Shown here: piece after piece, positions 15,634 to 23,894 of the stretch
Layout of the letters: each line of letters starts with the position of its first letter
How positions within the stretch are numbered: the first letter of the stretch is position 1
Assembly (NCBI GenBank): GCA_963744105.1
Contig: CAVUSJ010000006.1
Span: forward strand, 310,001 to 374,000
Direction of reading: 5' to 3'
DNA: 64,000 bases
From: DASUPK01 sp963744105
GTDB taxonomy: Bacteria > Actinomycetota > Thermoleophilia > Solirubrobacterales > 70-9
The notes under the pieces: generated by a model
Database searches by the model: none
What the model was told of the DNA's origin: nothing
What the model saw: the letters and a program-made list of their open reading frames with translations, nothing else
Position numbers and translations under genes: made by a program

Positions 15634-17172
15634 TCCGGTGTTCAGGACGCGATCCGAGCCGGCGGACGGCCGCCGCCTGCCGAGCGAGCGCAGGTAGGCG
15701 CGAGTCATCGCGCGATGGACCACGCGCTGGGTGAGCGAGTAGAAGCGGGCCCCGACGGGCGCCAGGGGGCCGCGCCCTCTCAGCAGCGGATAGAAGCCCC
15801 TCACCTCCATCGCGGCGCGAAGCGTCGTGGAGCCCGGACCGGCCTCCGTCGTCTCCAGCTCGAAGCGCAGAAAGCCCCCGCCATCCTCCCCCCGGAGCGC
15901 CAGCACACCACCGGCGATCGGCCAGGTGAGCGAGGCGCCGCCGTCTTCGGGCTCGCAATGCGGAGGATCGAACCGCAGCAGGTTGAGCCCCGTTGCCCTG
16001 AGGAAGAGCCCCACCCTGCCCTCCTGGTCCTCGCTCATCCGGATCAGCCCGAGCGAATGGCCCGCGACGAACCGCCAGTACCCGCGACCGAGCTCCTCGA
16101 TCTCCTCGGGCCCGGGGGCGCCGCTCGCCGGGTCTGGGACGAGGAGCTCCGCCTTGTTGGTGCTCTCGACTGGACCGGCCGCGGGCACGCGGTAGGCGTC
16201 CTCCGGGAGCAGGCGGACGCCCACCCGCCGGATCGGCCCCACCTCGGGGTCCTCTGCCAGCGCGACCCGAAGGGCCTCGTTGACCCCGGTGGGCTCGACG
16301 TCGAAAGCCGCCATGCCCGTCGTGTCGGTGACGATCGTCGGCGTGGACAGGCCCTCGACGAGCGGACGAGCGACCCCGGCGTCCACCGGCGTGACCAACC
16401 CGATCCAGAGCGAGGAGAGCCAGGGCGTGAGCAACGGGACGGGCACCCGGCGGCGCGGCCTGATGCCGAGAGCCTCCGCCATCCGGTCGAGCATGTCTCC
16501 GTAGGAGAGGATCTCCGGCCCTCCGATCTGGACCTCGGTGGAGGCAGCGGGAAGGACGTCCGGCGCGGAGGCGAGATAGGAGATCACGTCGACGTCCGCG
16601 ATCGGCTGCGTCGGGGTCTTGAGCCAGGCCGGGGCGATCATCGCCGGCAGGCGCTGCACGAGGTACCGGAGCGTCCGGTAGGACTCGCTGCCGGCTCCGA
16701 TCACCATGCCGGCCCTGAAGTAGGCGAGGGGCGGCCCGTGCTCGGCCAGCAGCTCCGCCGTGCGCTGGCGGCTGCGCAGGTGCTTGGAGCGGGGCTCGTC
16801 TCCGAGCCCGCCGAGATAGACGGTCCGCTCCACTCCCTCCCTCTTCGCCATCTCGGCGAAGTTCCGAGCCGTCCTGTACTCGCGCTCCTCGAAGTCGCCG
16901 CTGCCGCCGCGGCCCATCGAGTGGACGAGGTAGTAGGCGACCTCCACCCCCTCGCCCGCGCCCTCGAGCGAAGCGGCGTCGAGGACGTCGCCCACCTTGA
17001 CCTCGAAGCCGCGCTCCTCCAGCTCGCGGGCGCGGTCGGGGTTCCGCACCAGGCATCGCACCCGCCAGCCCCGCTCGGCGAGGGCGTCGGCGAGCTTCCC
17101 GCCGATGAACCCGGTGGCGCCGGTCACGAGAGCCGTGCGGCCCTCGCCGGCGCGGGTAGCCTCACCACGCAT
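15631..17172 (-). CDS. NAD(P)-binding epimerase-like protein with C-terminal DUF2867-type domain
   Basis: 513 residues from the ATG at 17172. The N-terminal extended-SDR/NmrA-type Rossmann domain starts TALVTGATGFIGGKLADALA at about 13-32. Tyr-containing segments (VAYYLVHSMG, RTVYLGGLGD) follow, then a region like GGPEILSYGDMLDRMAEALG as in nucleoside-diphosphate-sugar epimerases. From about residue 330 a second domain (GYWRFVAGHSLGLIRMSEDQ; LRFELETTEAGPGSTTLRAA; FYSLTQRVVHRAM) resembles DUF2867, a lipid- or polyketide-binding-like fold. Substrate unknown. The start codon shares two bases with the photolyase start on the other strand. Confidence 0.8.
   Translation of the reverse strand: MRGEATRAGEGRTALVTGATGFIGGKLADALAERGWRVRCLVRNPDRARELEERGFEVKVGDVLDAASLEGAGEGVEVAYYLVHSMGRGGSGDFEEREYRTARNFAEMAKREGVERTVYLGGLGDEPRSKHLRSRQRTAELLAEHGPPLAYFRAGMVIGAGSESYRTLRYLVQRLPAMIAPAWLKTPTQPIADVDVISYLASAPDVLPAASTEVQIGGPEILSYGDMLDRMAEALGIRPRRRVPVPLLTPWLSSLWIGLVTPVDAGVARPLVEGLSTPTIVTDTTGMAAFDVEPTGVNEALRVALAEDPEVGPIRRVGVRLLPEDAYRVPAAGPVESTNKAELLVPDPASGAPGPEEIEELGRGYWRFVAGHSLGLIRMSEDQEGRVGLFLRATGLNLLRFDPPHCEPEDGGASLTWPIAGGVLALRGEDGGGFLRFELETTEAGPGSTTLRAAMEVRGFYPLLRGRGPLAPVGARFYSLTQRVVHRAMTRAYLRSLGRRRPSAGSDRVLNTG
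17157..17162 (+). promoter_or_regulatory. Leaderless promoter -10 (TAGCCT) of the photolyase gene
   Basis: TAGCCT is followed by eight bases and the ATG at 17171. The box lies inside the first codons of the divergent gene. Confidence 0.5.
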
Positions 17173-18505
17173 GTCGACCGTGGTCCTCTTCACGCGCGAT
17201 CTGCGGGTTCGGGACAACCCGGGCCTCGCCGCGGCCGCCCGGCGCGGCGAGGTGGTGCCGCTCTTCGTGGTCGACGACACCCTCCTCTCCGGACGGAGCG
17301 GGACGCCGAACCGAATCGCCTTCCTGCTCGACTCGCTTCACGATCTCGACCAGTCCCTGCGGGAGCGCGGCGCGAGGCTGGTGATCCGGCGGGGAGACCC
17401 GGTGAAGGAGGCCCTCCTGGTCGCCCGCGACTCGGGCGCCGACGCGCTCCACGTCGCGGAGGACGTGAGCGGGTACGCGCACCGGCGGCAGGATCGGCTC
17501 GAGCGGGCCTGCGAGAAGGCCGGCACCGCGATGCGCGCGTTCTCGGGGGTCACGATCGTTCCACCGGGTGAGCTCGTACCCGCAGGCGGCGACCATTACC
17601 GCGTCTTCACTCCCTACTGGCGCGCCTGGCGCTCCCGGGCACGCCCCGATCCGCTGGCGGCGCCACGCAAGCTGCGGATGCCGAAGGGCGTTCGCCCCGG
17701 CAGGATTCCGGCGTTCGACCGGCTCTCGCGCGAGAAGCCGTCGTCGGAGCTGCCGCCCGGAGGCGAGACCGCCGGCCGCGCGCACCTGGACAACTGGCTG
17801 CGACGCGACGGCGTCACCGACTACGAGCGCGACGAGGCGCGCGATCCACCCCCCGGCTCCCGGCTCAGCCCCTACCTCCATTTCGGCTGCCTTTCCGCCG
17901 GCGAGCTCTTCGCCCGGGCGAGGATGCGCAGCGGGTCCGAGGCCTTCCTGCGGCAGCTCTGCTGGCGCGACTTCCACCACCAGGTCCTGGCCGTGAGACC
18001 GGACCTGCCGTGGGAGGACTACCGGCCCGGCCGCCGCAGGTGGCGCCGCAACCGGCGGCTGCTCGACGCCTGGCGGTCCGGTCGCACCGGCGTTCCGGTC
18101 GTCGACGCTGGCATGCGCCAGCTCGTCGCCGAGGGCTGGATGCCCAACCGGGCGAGGCTGATCGTCGCCTCGTTCCTGACCAAGACACTCGGCCAGGACT
18201 GGCGGGAGGGCGCCGTTCACTTCGAACGGCATCTCGTCGACGGGGACCTCGCCAACAACGTCGGCAACTGGCAGTGGGCGGCGGGGACCGGCAACGACAC
18301 CCGACCCAACCGGGTGCTCAACCCGATCCGGCAGGCGCGGCGGTTCGACCCGGACGGGGACTACGTCCGCCGGCACGTCGAGGAGCTCGCCGCAGTGGAG
18401 GGGCGGAAGATCCACGAGCCCTGGCGGCTCGACGCGAGCATGCGAAGGGGCCTGGGCTATCCGAAGCCCGTCATCGACCCCGACAGGCTCGGTGCGCGTC
18501 GGTAA
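17171..18505 (+). CDS. phr: Deoxyribodipyrimidine photolyase (cryptochrome/photolyase family)
   Basis: Flavoenzyme that uses blue light to split UV-induced pyrimidine dimers. 444 residues. Starts STVVLFTRDLRVRDNPGLAA, the alpha/beta antenna domain. The C-terminal FAD-binding helical domain has SRLSPYLHFGCLSAGELF, FLRQLCWRDFHHQVL, VDAGMRQLVAEGWMPNRARL and DGDLANNVGNWQWAAGTGND, matching class I CPD photolyases. The Trp residues expected for electron transfer are present in these blocks. A CarH-type light-responsive regulator lies directly downstream on the other strand. The longer upstream frame has no family match. Confidence 0.93.
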   Translation: MSTVVLFTRDLRVRDNPGLAAAARRGEVVPLFVVDDTLLSGRSGTPNRIAFLLDSLHDLDQSLRERGARLVIRRGDPVKEALLVARDSGADALHVAEDVSGYAHRRQDRLERACEKAGTAMRAFSGVTIVPPGELVPAGGDHYRVFTPYWRAWRSRARPDPLAAPRKLRMPKGVRPGRIPAFDRLSREKPSSELPPGGETAGRAHLDNWLRRDGVTDYERDEARDPPPGSRLSPYLHFGCLSAGELFARARMRSGSEAFLRQLCWRDFHHQVLAVRPDLPWEDYRPGRRRWRRNRRLLDAWRSGRTGVPVVDAGMRQLVAEGWMPNRARLIVASFLTKTLGQDWREGAVHFERHLVDGDLANNVGNWQWAAGTGNDTRPNRVLNPIRQARRFDPDGDYVRRHVEELAAVEGRKIHEPWRLDASMRRGLGYPKPVIDPDRLGARR

Positions 18506-18513
18506 GGAGAAGG

Positions 18514-19395
18514 TCACGGCGCGCTGAGCTCAAGGGCGGTGGCGACCGGATCATCGGCGACGGCGCGCGCATCGAGCCGCTCGGCGAGCTCCTCCGAGGC
18601 TCCCGTCCCGGCGAGTAGCAGCCGGCTCTTCGAGGCCAGGGCCCTGATCCGTTCGGCGGCCGACTCGAAGAGCTTCGCGTCGAGCGCCGCCAGGACGATC
18701 GCATCCGGGCGGAGCTCTGCGGCGGCTGATGCGATGGTCTCGATCGGCGTGTCCACACCGAGATAGGTGATCCGCCAGCCCCTCCCGTGCAGCACCAGGC
18801 CGAAGGCCATCAGCCCGAGGTCATGACTCTCGCCCGAGGGGCAGGCGAGGAGCGCCCGGGGACCGCTCCCGCCGCCCCAGTTGCGGGCCATCGCTACGAA
18901 CCGCCCACGGATCACGCCCGTCGCGAAGTGCTCCTGCGCGACGCTGACCTCCCCTTTCTCCCAGCGCGCCCCGATCTCTCGCATCACCGGTAGGACGATC
19001 CGGCTCGCGACGGTCTCGAGGGTGAACTGCGAGAACGCCTCGTCGAGGACGGCGTTGGCGCCCGCCTCGTTGAACTGCTCGAGCATCACCTGAAGGGCGT
19101 CGACGCTCTCGGTGAGCGAGGCCGCGGCCCCCGCTCCATCGGCAGTGCCCGCCACGGGCCGCGTGACCGACGCGAGGCGCGCCGCCTCCGCGGCAGAGAG
19201 GCCCTCCTCGATGTGCGCCTTCATCGCGCGCACCCGGACCTCGTCGGCGCGGTCGTAGAGCCGAAAGCCGCCCTCGGTGCGCTCGGGCTTGAGCAGCCCG
19301 TAGCGCCGCTCCCAGGCCCGCAGCGTGTCGGTGCGCACGCCGGTCCGGCGGCTGAGCTCGCCGATGCGAAGGCGGGGTGTGGACTCTGGCGTCAC
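18514..19395 (-). CDS. CarH/LitR-type MerR regulator with B12-binding photoreceptor domain
   Basis: 293 residues, GTG start. N-terminal MerR HTH at about 10-75 (LRIGELSRRTGVRTDTLRAW, ERRYGLLKPERT). A helical bundle carries W145-x9-E155-H156, the cap motif that covers the adenosyl group in CarH. The Rossmann-type cobalamin domain has E189-S-H191-D-L-G194, the E-x-H-x-x-G motif whose His binds cobalt. By family knowledge it binds adenosylcobalamin in the dark, forms a tetramer on 11-bp repeats and represses; light breaks the complex. It is divergent from the 19.5-23.7 kb operon and adjacent to the photolyase. Confidence 0.93.
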   Translation of the reverse strand: MTPESTPRLRIGELSRRTGVRTDTLRAWERRYGLLKPERTEGGFRLYDRADEVRVRAMKAHIEEGLSAAEAARLASVTRPVAGTADGAGAAASLTESVDALQVMLEQFNEAGANAVLDEAFSQFTLETVASRIVLPVMREIGARWEKGEVSVAQEHFATGVIRGRFVAMARNWGGGSGPRALLACPSGESHDLGLMAFGLVLHGRGWRITYLGVDTPIETIASAAAELRPDAIVLAALDAKLFESAAERIRALASKSRLLLAGTGASEELAERLDARAVADDPVATALELSAP

Positions 19396-19401
19396 CTAAC
19401 T

Positions 19402-19435
19402 CCTGACGAACATTGGACGGACCCTGGACAGTACC
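19402..19435 (+). promoter_or_regulatory. CarH-type operator array 1 overlapping the -35 box
   Basis: Three GAC cores at 19405, 19416 and 19427, exactly 11 bp apart (CCTGAC, TTGGAC, CTGGAC). The third overlaps the -35 element TGGACA at 19425-19430. 11-bp direct repeats over a promoter are the known CarH operator arrangement. Confidence 0.65.
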
Positions 19436-19453
19436 GCATCGACCTGCTATAAG
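19425..19453 (+). promoter_or_regulatory. Sigma-70 promoter of the light-response operon
   Basis: -35 TGGACA at 19425-19430, 17-bp spacer, extended -10 TGC-TATAAG at 19445-19453. It is the best-formed promoter in the window. The transcript would start near 19460, leaving a leader of about 48 nt before the first ORF at 19508. Confidence 0.75.
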
Positions 19454-19467
19454 CCAGCGCGGACACC

Positions 19468-19500
19468 TTAGACAGAACCTAGACACTCTTTTGACAAAGG
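19468..19500 (+). promoter_or_regulatory. CarH-type operator array 2 downstream of the transcription start
   Basis: GACA cores at 19471, 19482 and 19493, again 11 bp apart (TAGACA, TAGACA, TTGACA). It lies between the predicted start of transcription and the first ORF, and may also reach the promoter of the divergent carH-like gene. Confidence 0.55.
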
Positions 19501-19507
19501 AAATGCA

Positions 19508-19735
19508 ATGAACGACGAAGGCCAGCAACAGCAGCGACGGAACTTTCGTGCTCGGGGCCTGATCCTCGCAGCCGCACTCCTCTCCTTCGGCCTGTCCGTG
19601 GCCCTCTACTTCGGAGGCAGCGAGCGCGAGGGGATCTTCGTCGGGCTCTGGGTGCCGTCGATCCTGGCACTCGGCGCTTTCCTCGCCCCGCGCAGCACCG
19701 GCCTGCCCGAGCGCGGAGAGGGAGGCTCACGATGA
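19508..19735 (+). CDS. Small two-TM membrane protein, first gene of the light operon
   Basis: 75 residues. Basic N-terminus (QQQQRRNFRARG), then two hydrophobic helices, LILAAALLSFGLSVALYFGG and FVGLWVPSILALGAFLAP. ATG preceded by AAAGGAAATGC. Its stop overlaps the next start by 4 nt. No known family; position suggests a light-induced envelope role. Confidence 0.7.
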   Translation: MNDEGQQQQRRNFRARGLILAAALLSFGLSVALYFGGSEREGIFVGLWVPSILALGAFLAPRSTGLPERGEGGSR

Positions 19736-19920
19736 ACCTGCTGCTCTTCCTCTACGGCGCCTTCGTCTTCGGCCTCGTCGCCGTTGCTCTCGCCCTGATC
19801 GCCTGGGGAATCGTCAACGAGCGGCGAGATCGCCTTGACCCGGAGAGGGCCCGGCGGGTGTTCGGCGAGCAGGGCGCGTCGGTCGAGTCGGCAAGGCAGC
19901 GGGAGGAGGCGCTCGGATGA
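19732..19920 (+). CDS. Small single-TM protein
   Basis: 62 residues. One strong TM helix (LLFLYGAFVFGLVAVALALI), then a charged helix rich in Arg/Glu (NERRDRLDPERARRVFGEQ). Overlaps both neighbours by 4 nt, which argues that it is a real translated gene in the operon. Function unknown. Confidence 0.65.
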   Translation: MNLLLFLYGAFVFGLVAVALALIAWGIVNERRDRLDPERARRVFGEQGASVESARQREEALG

Positions 19921-20906
19921 GCGGACGCTTGCTCGACAGGACTCTCGACGCCACCGTGGCGCCGGGCTATTCGAGGCTCGGCTATTCCCTTCGAGGCCTG
20001 AGCTGGAGGACCGCGATCGCGGGCCAACTGCATGGGCGCACGGCGCTGGTCACCGGCGCCACCTCCGGGATCGGCGAGGCGGTCTGCGAAGGGCTGCTCA
20101 GCGCCGGGGCCGACGTCTGGGTCGTCGGCCGCGACCCGCAGCGGCTCGACGCAACGCTCACGCGCCTAGCCGAGCGCGTGCCCGGCGCACGCGACCGCCT
20201 GCACCCCGGACTGTGCGACATCAGCGACCTCGAGGACGTCCGCTCCTTCAGCGACTCGGTCCTGGCGAAGGGACGCGCCGTCGACGTGCTCGTCAACAAC
20301 GCCGGAGTGCTTCCGCCGTCGCGCCGGCATACGGCGCAAGGGCTCGAGCTCGCCTTCGCGACCAACGTCATCGGCCCGTTCCTGCTCACCTCGCTCCTGC
20401 TCCCGGCCCTGATGGACGCGGACACATCGCGCGTGATCACCGTGTCCTCCGGGGGCATGTACACGGCCGGCCTGCATGCCCGGGACCTCCAGCTGGAGGA
20501 CGAGCCCTACAGCGGATCCCGCGCCTACGCGCACACCAAGCGCATCGAGGTGATCCTGAGCCGGCTCTGGTCACAGCATCACGGCCGGGACGGCATCGCG
20601 TTTCACTCGATGCATCCCGGGTGGGTAGCGACGCCTGGACTTCGCCGCTCACTACCCCGCTTCGAGCGGGTGATGGGGCCCCTGCTCCGCACGCCGCAGC
20701 AGGGCGCCGACACGATCGTCTGGCTCGCCACGGCGCCGCTCCCGGCTTCTGCGAGCGGCGGGTTCTGGCACGACCGGGTTCGGCGTCCGGAGTACCGGCT
20801 CCCCGGCACTCGAGAGAGCGAGTCGGATCGGGACCTGCTCTGGGACGCGTGCGAACGGCTCACAGCCCTGCCGAACCCGGTCGCCCATCCGGCGCCGGCC
20901 GCCTGA
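19917..20906 (+). CDS. Short-chain dehydrogenase/reductase
   Basis: 329 residues. An N-terminal extension of about 35 residues precedes the Rossmann motif TGATSGIGEAVCEGLL. NNAG at about 124-127, the catalytic Ser region VITVSSGGMYTAG and the Y-x3-K motif in YAHTKRIE are in place. The family includes SDRs found beside DUF1365 and COG2907 oxidoreductase genes in light- and singlet-oxygen-induced clusters of other bacteria. The substrate is likely a lipid but cannot be proved from sequence. Confidence 0.85.
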   Translation: MSGRLLDRTLDATVAPGYSRLGYSLRGLSWRTAIAGQLHGRTALVTGATSGIGEAVCEGLLSAGADVWVVGRDPQRLDATLTRLAERVPGARDRLHPGLCDISDLEDVRSFSDSVLAKGRAVDVLVNNAGVLPPSRRHTAQGLELAFATNVIGPFLLTSLLLPALMDADTSRVITVSSGGMYTAGLHARDLQLEDEPYSGSRAYAHTKRIEVILSRLWSQHHGRDGIAFHSMHPGWVATPGLRRSLPRFERVMGPLLRTPQQGADTIVWLATAPLPASASGGFWHDRVRRPEYRLPGTRESESDRDLLWDACERLTALPNPVAHPAPAA

Positions 20907-20937
20907 CCGAAAACGCAAAGCGAACGAAGGAGGGCCA

Positions 20938-21405
20938 ATGGCCCGTTTCTCAGGAACCGTCAACACCCCGAAATCGCCCGAGGAGGTCTGGCACTACCTG
21001 GCCGACCTACGCTCGATCCGCGAATGGGACCCGAGCGTGGAGGACGCTCGCCTGGTTGAGGGCGAGCCCGGCACGATCGGGGCCCGCTACGAGCTCGACG
21101 TCCGGTTCATGGGGCGCACCGTCACCCTCCCCTACGAGACGAAGACGGCCGAGCCCCCGCACCGGGTCACCTTCGAGGCCGAGACCGGCGCGATGTCGAT
21201 AGTCGACGAGGCCGTCGTGGTCCCCGCGCTCTCAGGCACGAAAGTGACCTGGACCGGCACCCTTGACCTCCGCGGCGCACGCCGCGGTCTTGATCCGCTC
21301 CTCCAGCTGGCGTTCGGAAGGCTCGGCAAGCGGGCTGAGGACGGACTGCGGGAGCGCCTCAACGCGGCGGACAGGTCCGCCGCGCCGGTGGGGGTGCCCG
21401 AATGA
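20938..21405 (+). CDS. SRPBCC family lipid-binding-like protein
   Basis: 155 residues. Starts ARFSGTVNTPKSPEEVWHYL-ADLRSIREWDPSV, the typical START/Bet v1-like entry, with VTLPYETKTAEPPHRVTFEAE and a C-terminal helix (LDPLLQLAFGRLGKRAEDGL). Such proteins bind hydrophobic ligands. Ribosome binding site AAGGAGGGCCA just before the ATG. Its stop overlaps the FAD gene start by 4 nt. Confidence 0.8.
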   Translation: MARFSGTVNTPKSPEEVWHYLADLRSIREWDPSVEDARLVEGEPGTIGARYELDVRFMGRTVTLPYETKTAEPPHRVTFEAETGAMSIVDEAVVVPALSGTKVTWTGTLDLRGARRGLDPLLQLAFGRLGKRAEDGLRERLNAADRSAAPVGVPE

Positions 21406-22724
21406 CCCCGACGAGACGGATCGCGGTGGTGGGTGGCGGGGTGTCCGGCCTCGTCGCCGCCGCCGAGCTTCACCGCGCGGGACACGACGTTGAGCTGTTC
21501 GAGGCGGGCTCGTATCCCGGCGGTCACAGCAACACCATCGACGTGGAGACCGGGAGCGGCCCCCTGGCGGTCGACACCGGCTTCATCGTCTTCAACGACC
21601 GCAACTACCCGAACTTCGAGCAGCTGCTCGGCGAGCTGGGCGTCCCGAGCCAGCCGGCGAGCATGAGCTTCTCGGTTTCCGACGGCCGTGGCGATTTCGA
21701 ATGGGCGACGCGCGGCCTCCTCACCAGGCCCGCCAACCTCCTGGACCGCCGCTTTCGCCGCATGCTGGTCGACCTCGTTCGCTTCAATCGCGAGGCCCGC
21801 GGCCTCGTCGGCGCGCCTGCCGACGGCCCCTCGCTCCGGCGGTTTCTCGCCGACGGGACGTACTCCGAGTACTTCGTCGAGCGCCTACTGGTGCCACAGG
21901 TATCGGCCGTCTGGTCCGCCGACCCAGAGCAGCTCTGGCGGTTCCCGGCGGCGTTTCTCGCCGAGTTCTTCGAGAACCACGGGGTGCTCCAGCTGATGGG
22001 TCGACCCCGCTGGCGGACCATCCCGGGCGGCGCCCGGCGCTACGTCGAGGCCCTGATCGCTCCCTTCTCGGCCCGCGTCCACCTCCGCTCCCCGGTGCGC
22101 CGCATTCTCCGCGGCGCCGACTCCGTGAGCCTCGAGGTCAGGGGAGAGACCCACCGCTTTGACGAGGTGGTGATCGCGACCCACTCCGACCAGGCCCTGC
22201 GGATGCTGGGCGATCCGACCGCTGCGGAGCGCGACGTTCTCGGGGCGATCCCGTACCAGCGAAACGAAGCCGTGCTCCACACGGACGCCGGCCTCATGCC
22301 CCGCCGCCGCTCGGCCTGGGCCAGCTGGAACTACCACCTCACGGAGCGGCCGGCCAGGCGCACGACGGTCACCTACGACATGAACCGCCTGCAGTCCCTC
22401 GGGGCCGACCGCGACCTGCTCCTCACGCTCAACCGAACGGAGGCCATCGACCCCGAGCGCGTGATCCGGGTGATCGACTACGCACATCCGGTCTTCACCC
22501 CGGAGGGCGTCGCCGCGCAGTCGCGCTGGGCGCAGATCTCCGGCTCCCTCCGAACCCACTACTGCGGGGCGTACTGGAGGTGGGGTTTCCACGAGGACGG
22601 CGTCTGGTCGGCGCTGCGCGTATCCCGCGCGCTGGGCGGACGCGGGCCCATCGACGCGCCGCTGTCCGAGGCGGGCGCGACCACGCCGATCCCCGCGGTG
22701 CGGGAGCTCGAGCGCGCAGCATGA
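21402..22724 (+). CDS. FAD-dependent amine-oxidase-like oxidoreductase (COG2907 type)
   Basis: 440 residues. Dinucleotide-binding motif RIAVVGGGVSGLVAAAELHR at the N-terminus and the second FAD contact LFEAGSYPGGHSNTID. GFIVFNDRNYPNF and YQRNEAVLHTDAGLMPRRRSAWASWNY identify the NAD/FAD-binding protein family that accompanies DUF1365 and SDR genes. Related clusters in proteobacteria act on membrane fatty acids during singlet-oxygen stress. Here the cyclopropane-synthase-like methyltransferase often found with them is absent. Overlaps DUF1365 by 4 nt. Confidence 0.85.
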   Translation: MTPTRRIAVVGGGVSGLVAAAELHRAGHDVELFEAGSYPGGHSNTIDVETGSGPLAVDTGFIVFNDRNYPNFEQLLGELGVPSQPASMSFSVSDGRGDFEWATRGLLTRPANLLDRRFRRMLVDLVRFNREARGLVGAPADGPSLRRFLADGTYSEYFVERLLVPQVSAVWSADPEQLWRFPAAFLAEFFENHGVLQLMGRPRWRTIPGGARRYVEALIAPFSARVHLRSPVRRILRGADSVSLEVRGETHRFDEVVIATHSDQALRMLGDPTAAERDVLGAIPYQRNEAVLHTDAGLMPRRRSAWASWNYHLTERPARRTTVTYDMNRLQSLGADRDLLLTLNRTEAIDPERVIRVIDYAHPVFTPEGVAAQSRWAQISGSLRTHYCGAYWRWGFHEDGVWSALRVSRALGGRGPIDAPLSEAGATTPIPAVRELERAA

Positions 22725-23719
22725 GCGCCTCCGCCATCTACGAGGGCTGGGTGAGCCACCGGCGACTCGGCCGGAACCCGCGCGAGTTCCGCTACCGGCT
22801 CTTCATGCCCCTCTTCGACCTCGACGAGCTGCCGGAGCTCCTCGACCCCATCCCGCTCTGGTCGGCCCGCCGGCCGGCGCCCGCGCGCTTCCATCGCGAG
22901 GACTATCTCGGTGGGGACTCCCCCCGCCTCGCCGATAGGGCTCGCGATCTGGCGGCAACGCGCGTCGGGCGCCGGCCGGCGGGACCAGTGCGGCTGCTCG
23001 CCAACCCGCGCTATCTCGGGATCGGGTTCAACCCGGTGGCGTTCTTCTTCGTGCACGGGCACGAGGGCGAGGGGGTCGAGGCGGTCGTCGCAGAGGTGAC
23101 GAACACCCCGTGGGGAGAGCGGACCACGTACGTCATCGACGGCGCGGCCGCCGACGGCGGACCGATGGTGGGCTCATTCAGGAAGGAGATGCACGTCTCA
23201 CCCTTCCAGCCGATGGATCAGCGCTACGAGATCTCCGTGACGTCCCCGGGAGCCCACCTCGCTGTGCGGATCACGAGCTTCGAGGCCGGCCTGCCGGTGT
23301 TCTCGGTGCAGATGGCGCTGCGGCGCCGGGAGATCACCCGGAGGGCGATGGCCGGTGTTCTCTTCCGCTATCCGGCGATGACCGCGCTGACGCTCGCGCG
23401 CATCTACGGGCAGGCGCTGCGCCTGTGGGCGAGGGGCGCCCCGCGCTTCCCTCATCCGGGACGGCGCTCAGAGCAGGCCGATGGCGAGGGAGACGAGGAT
23501 CGCTCCGATCGTCCCGAACGTGGAAAGGCGCGCGAGGAAGTGCTGGAAGGGCCCGTGGTAATCGACGCTCTCGAAGAAGAGGATCCCCACGACGTGCGCC
23601 ATGTTGATCAGCAGGATCCCGGTGGCGATCAGGGTCCTGGCGATGGTCACCGCGCTGTAGTGGCCGTGCTCTCCCCCGGCGCTCACGACGGCTATCAGGA
23701 CGACGGCCGCGGTCCCTAG
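22721..23719 (+). CDS. DUF1365 family protein with unusual C-terminal extension
   Basis: 332 residues from the ATG at 22721. The first 250 residues are a full DUF1365 domain: AIYEGWVSHRRLGRNPREFR, FRYRLFMPLFDLDELPEL, LLANPRYLGIGFNPVAFFFV, EVTNTPWGERTTYVI, FRKEMHVSPFQPMDQRYEI. After PRFPHPGRRS the chain runs on for about 80 low-complexity charged residues that lie antisense to the 23468-23821 gene. The extension is probably not conserved; a lost stop or an indel near 23465 is possible. Last gene of the light operon. Biochemical function unknown. Confidence 0.8.
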   Translation: MSASAIYEGWVSHRRLGRNPREFRYRLFMPLFDLDELPELLDPIPLWSARRPAPARFHREDYLGGDSPRLADRARDLAATRVGRRPAGPVRLLANPRYLGIGFNPVAFFFVHGHEGEGVEAVVAEVTNTPWGERTTYVIDGAAADGGPMVGSFRKEMHVSPFQPMDQRYEISVTSPGAHLAVRITSFEAGLPVFSVQMALRRREITRRAMAGVLFRYPAMTALTLARIYGQALRLWARGAPRFPHPGRRSEQADGEGDEDRSDRPERGKAREEVLEGPVVIDALEEEDPHDVRHVDQQDPGGDQGPGDGHRAVVAVLSPGAHDGYQDDGRGP

Positions 23720-23821
23720 CCCCGCCACCGCGATGCTGACCATGTCCTCCCGGCTGAGCGGCGGCATGTTCTGTGAAGCTCGCCACTCGTGTTGATGTAC
23801 TGGCGGATCGGCCTGCGCCAT
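23468..23821 (-). CDS. Small membrane protein (three TM)
   Basis: 117 residues from the ATG at 23821, preceded by GAGAAGG. Soluble N-terminus with His residues (PPVHQHEWRASQNMPP), then hydrophobic segments SIAVAGLGTAAVVLIAVVSA, TLIATGILLINMAHVVGILF and LSTFGTIGAILVSLAIGLL. No recognised family. Its upstream region shares a TCACCC-N5 inverted repeat with the divergent DUF7144-gad genes. Confidence 0.7.
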   Translation of the reverse strand: MAQADPPVHQHEWRASQNMPPLSREDMVSIAVAGLGTAAVVLIAVVSAGGEHGHYSAVTIARTLIATGILLINMAHVVGILFFESVDYHGPFQHFLARLSTFGTIGAILVSLAIGLL

Positions 23822-23894
23822 GTCGGCCTTCTCTCGGTTGCTGCAAGTTCGGTGTACCCGGTCCGTTGCCCAGGGAACCTTTCCCGGGGCGATT

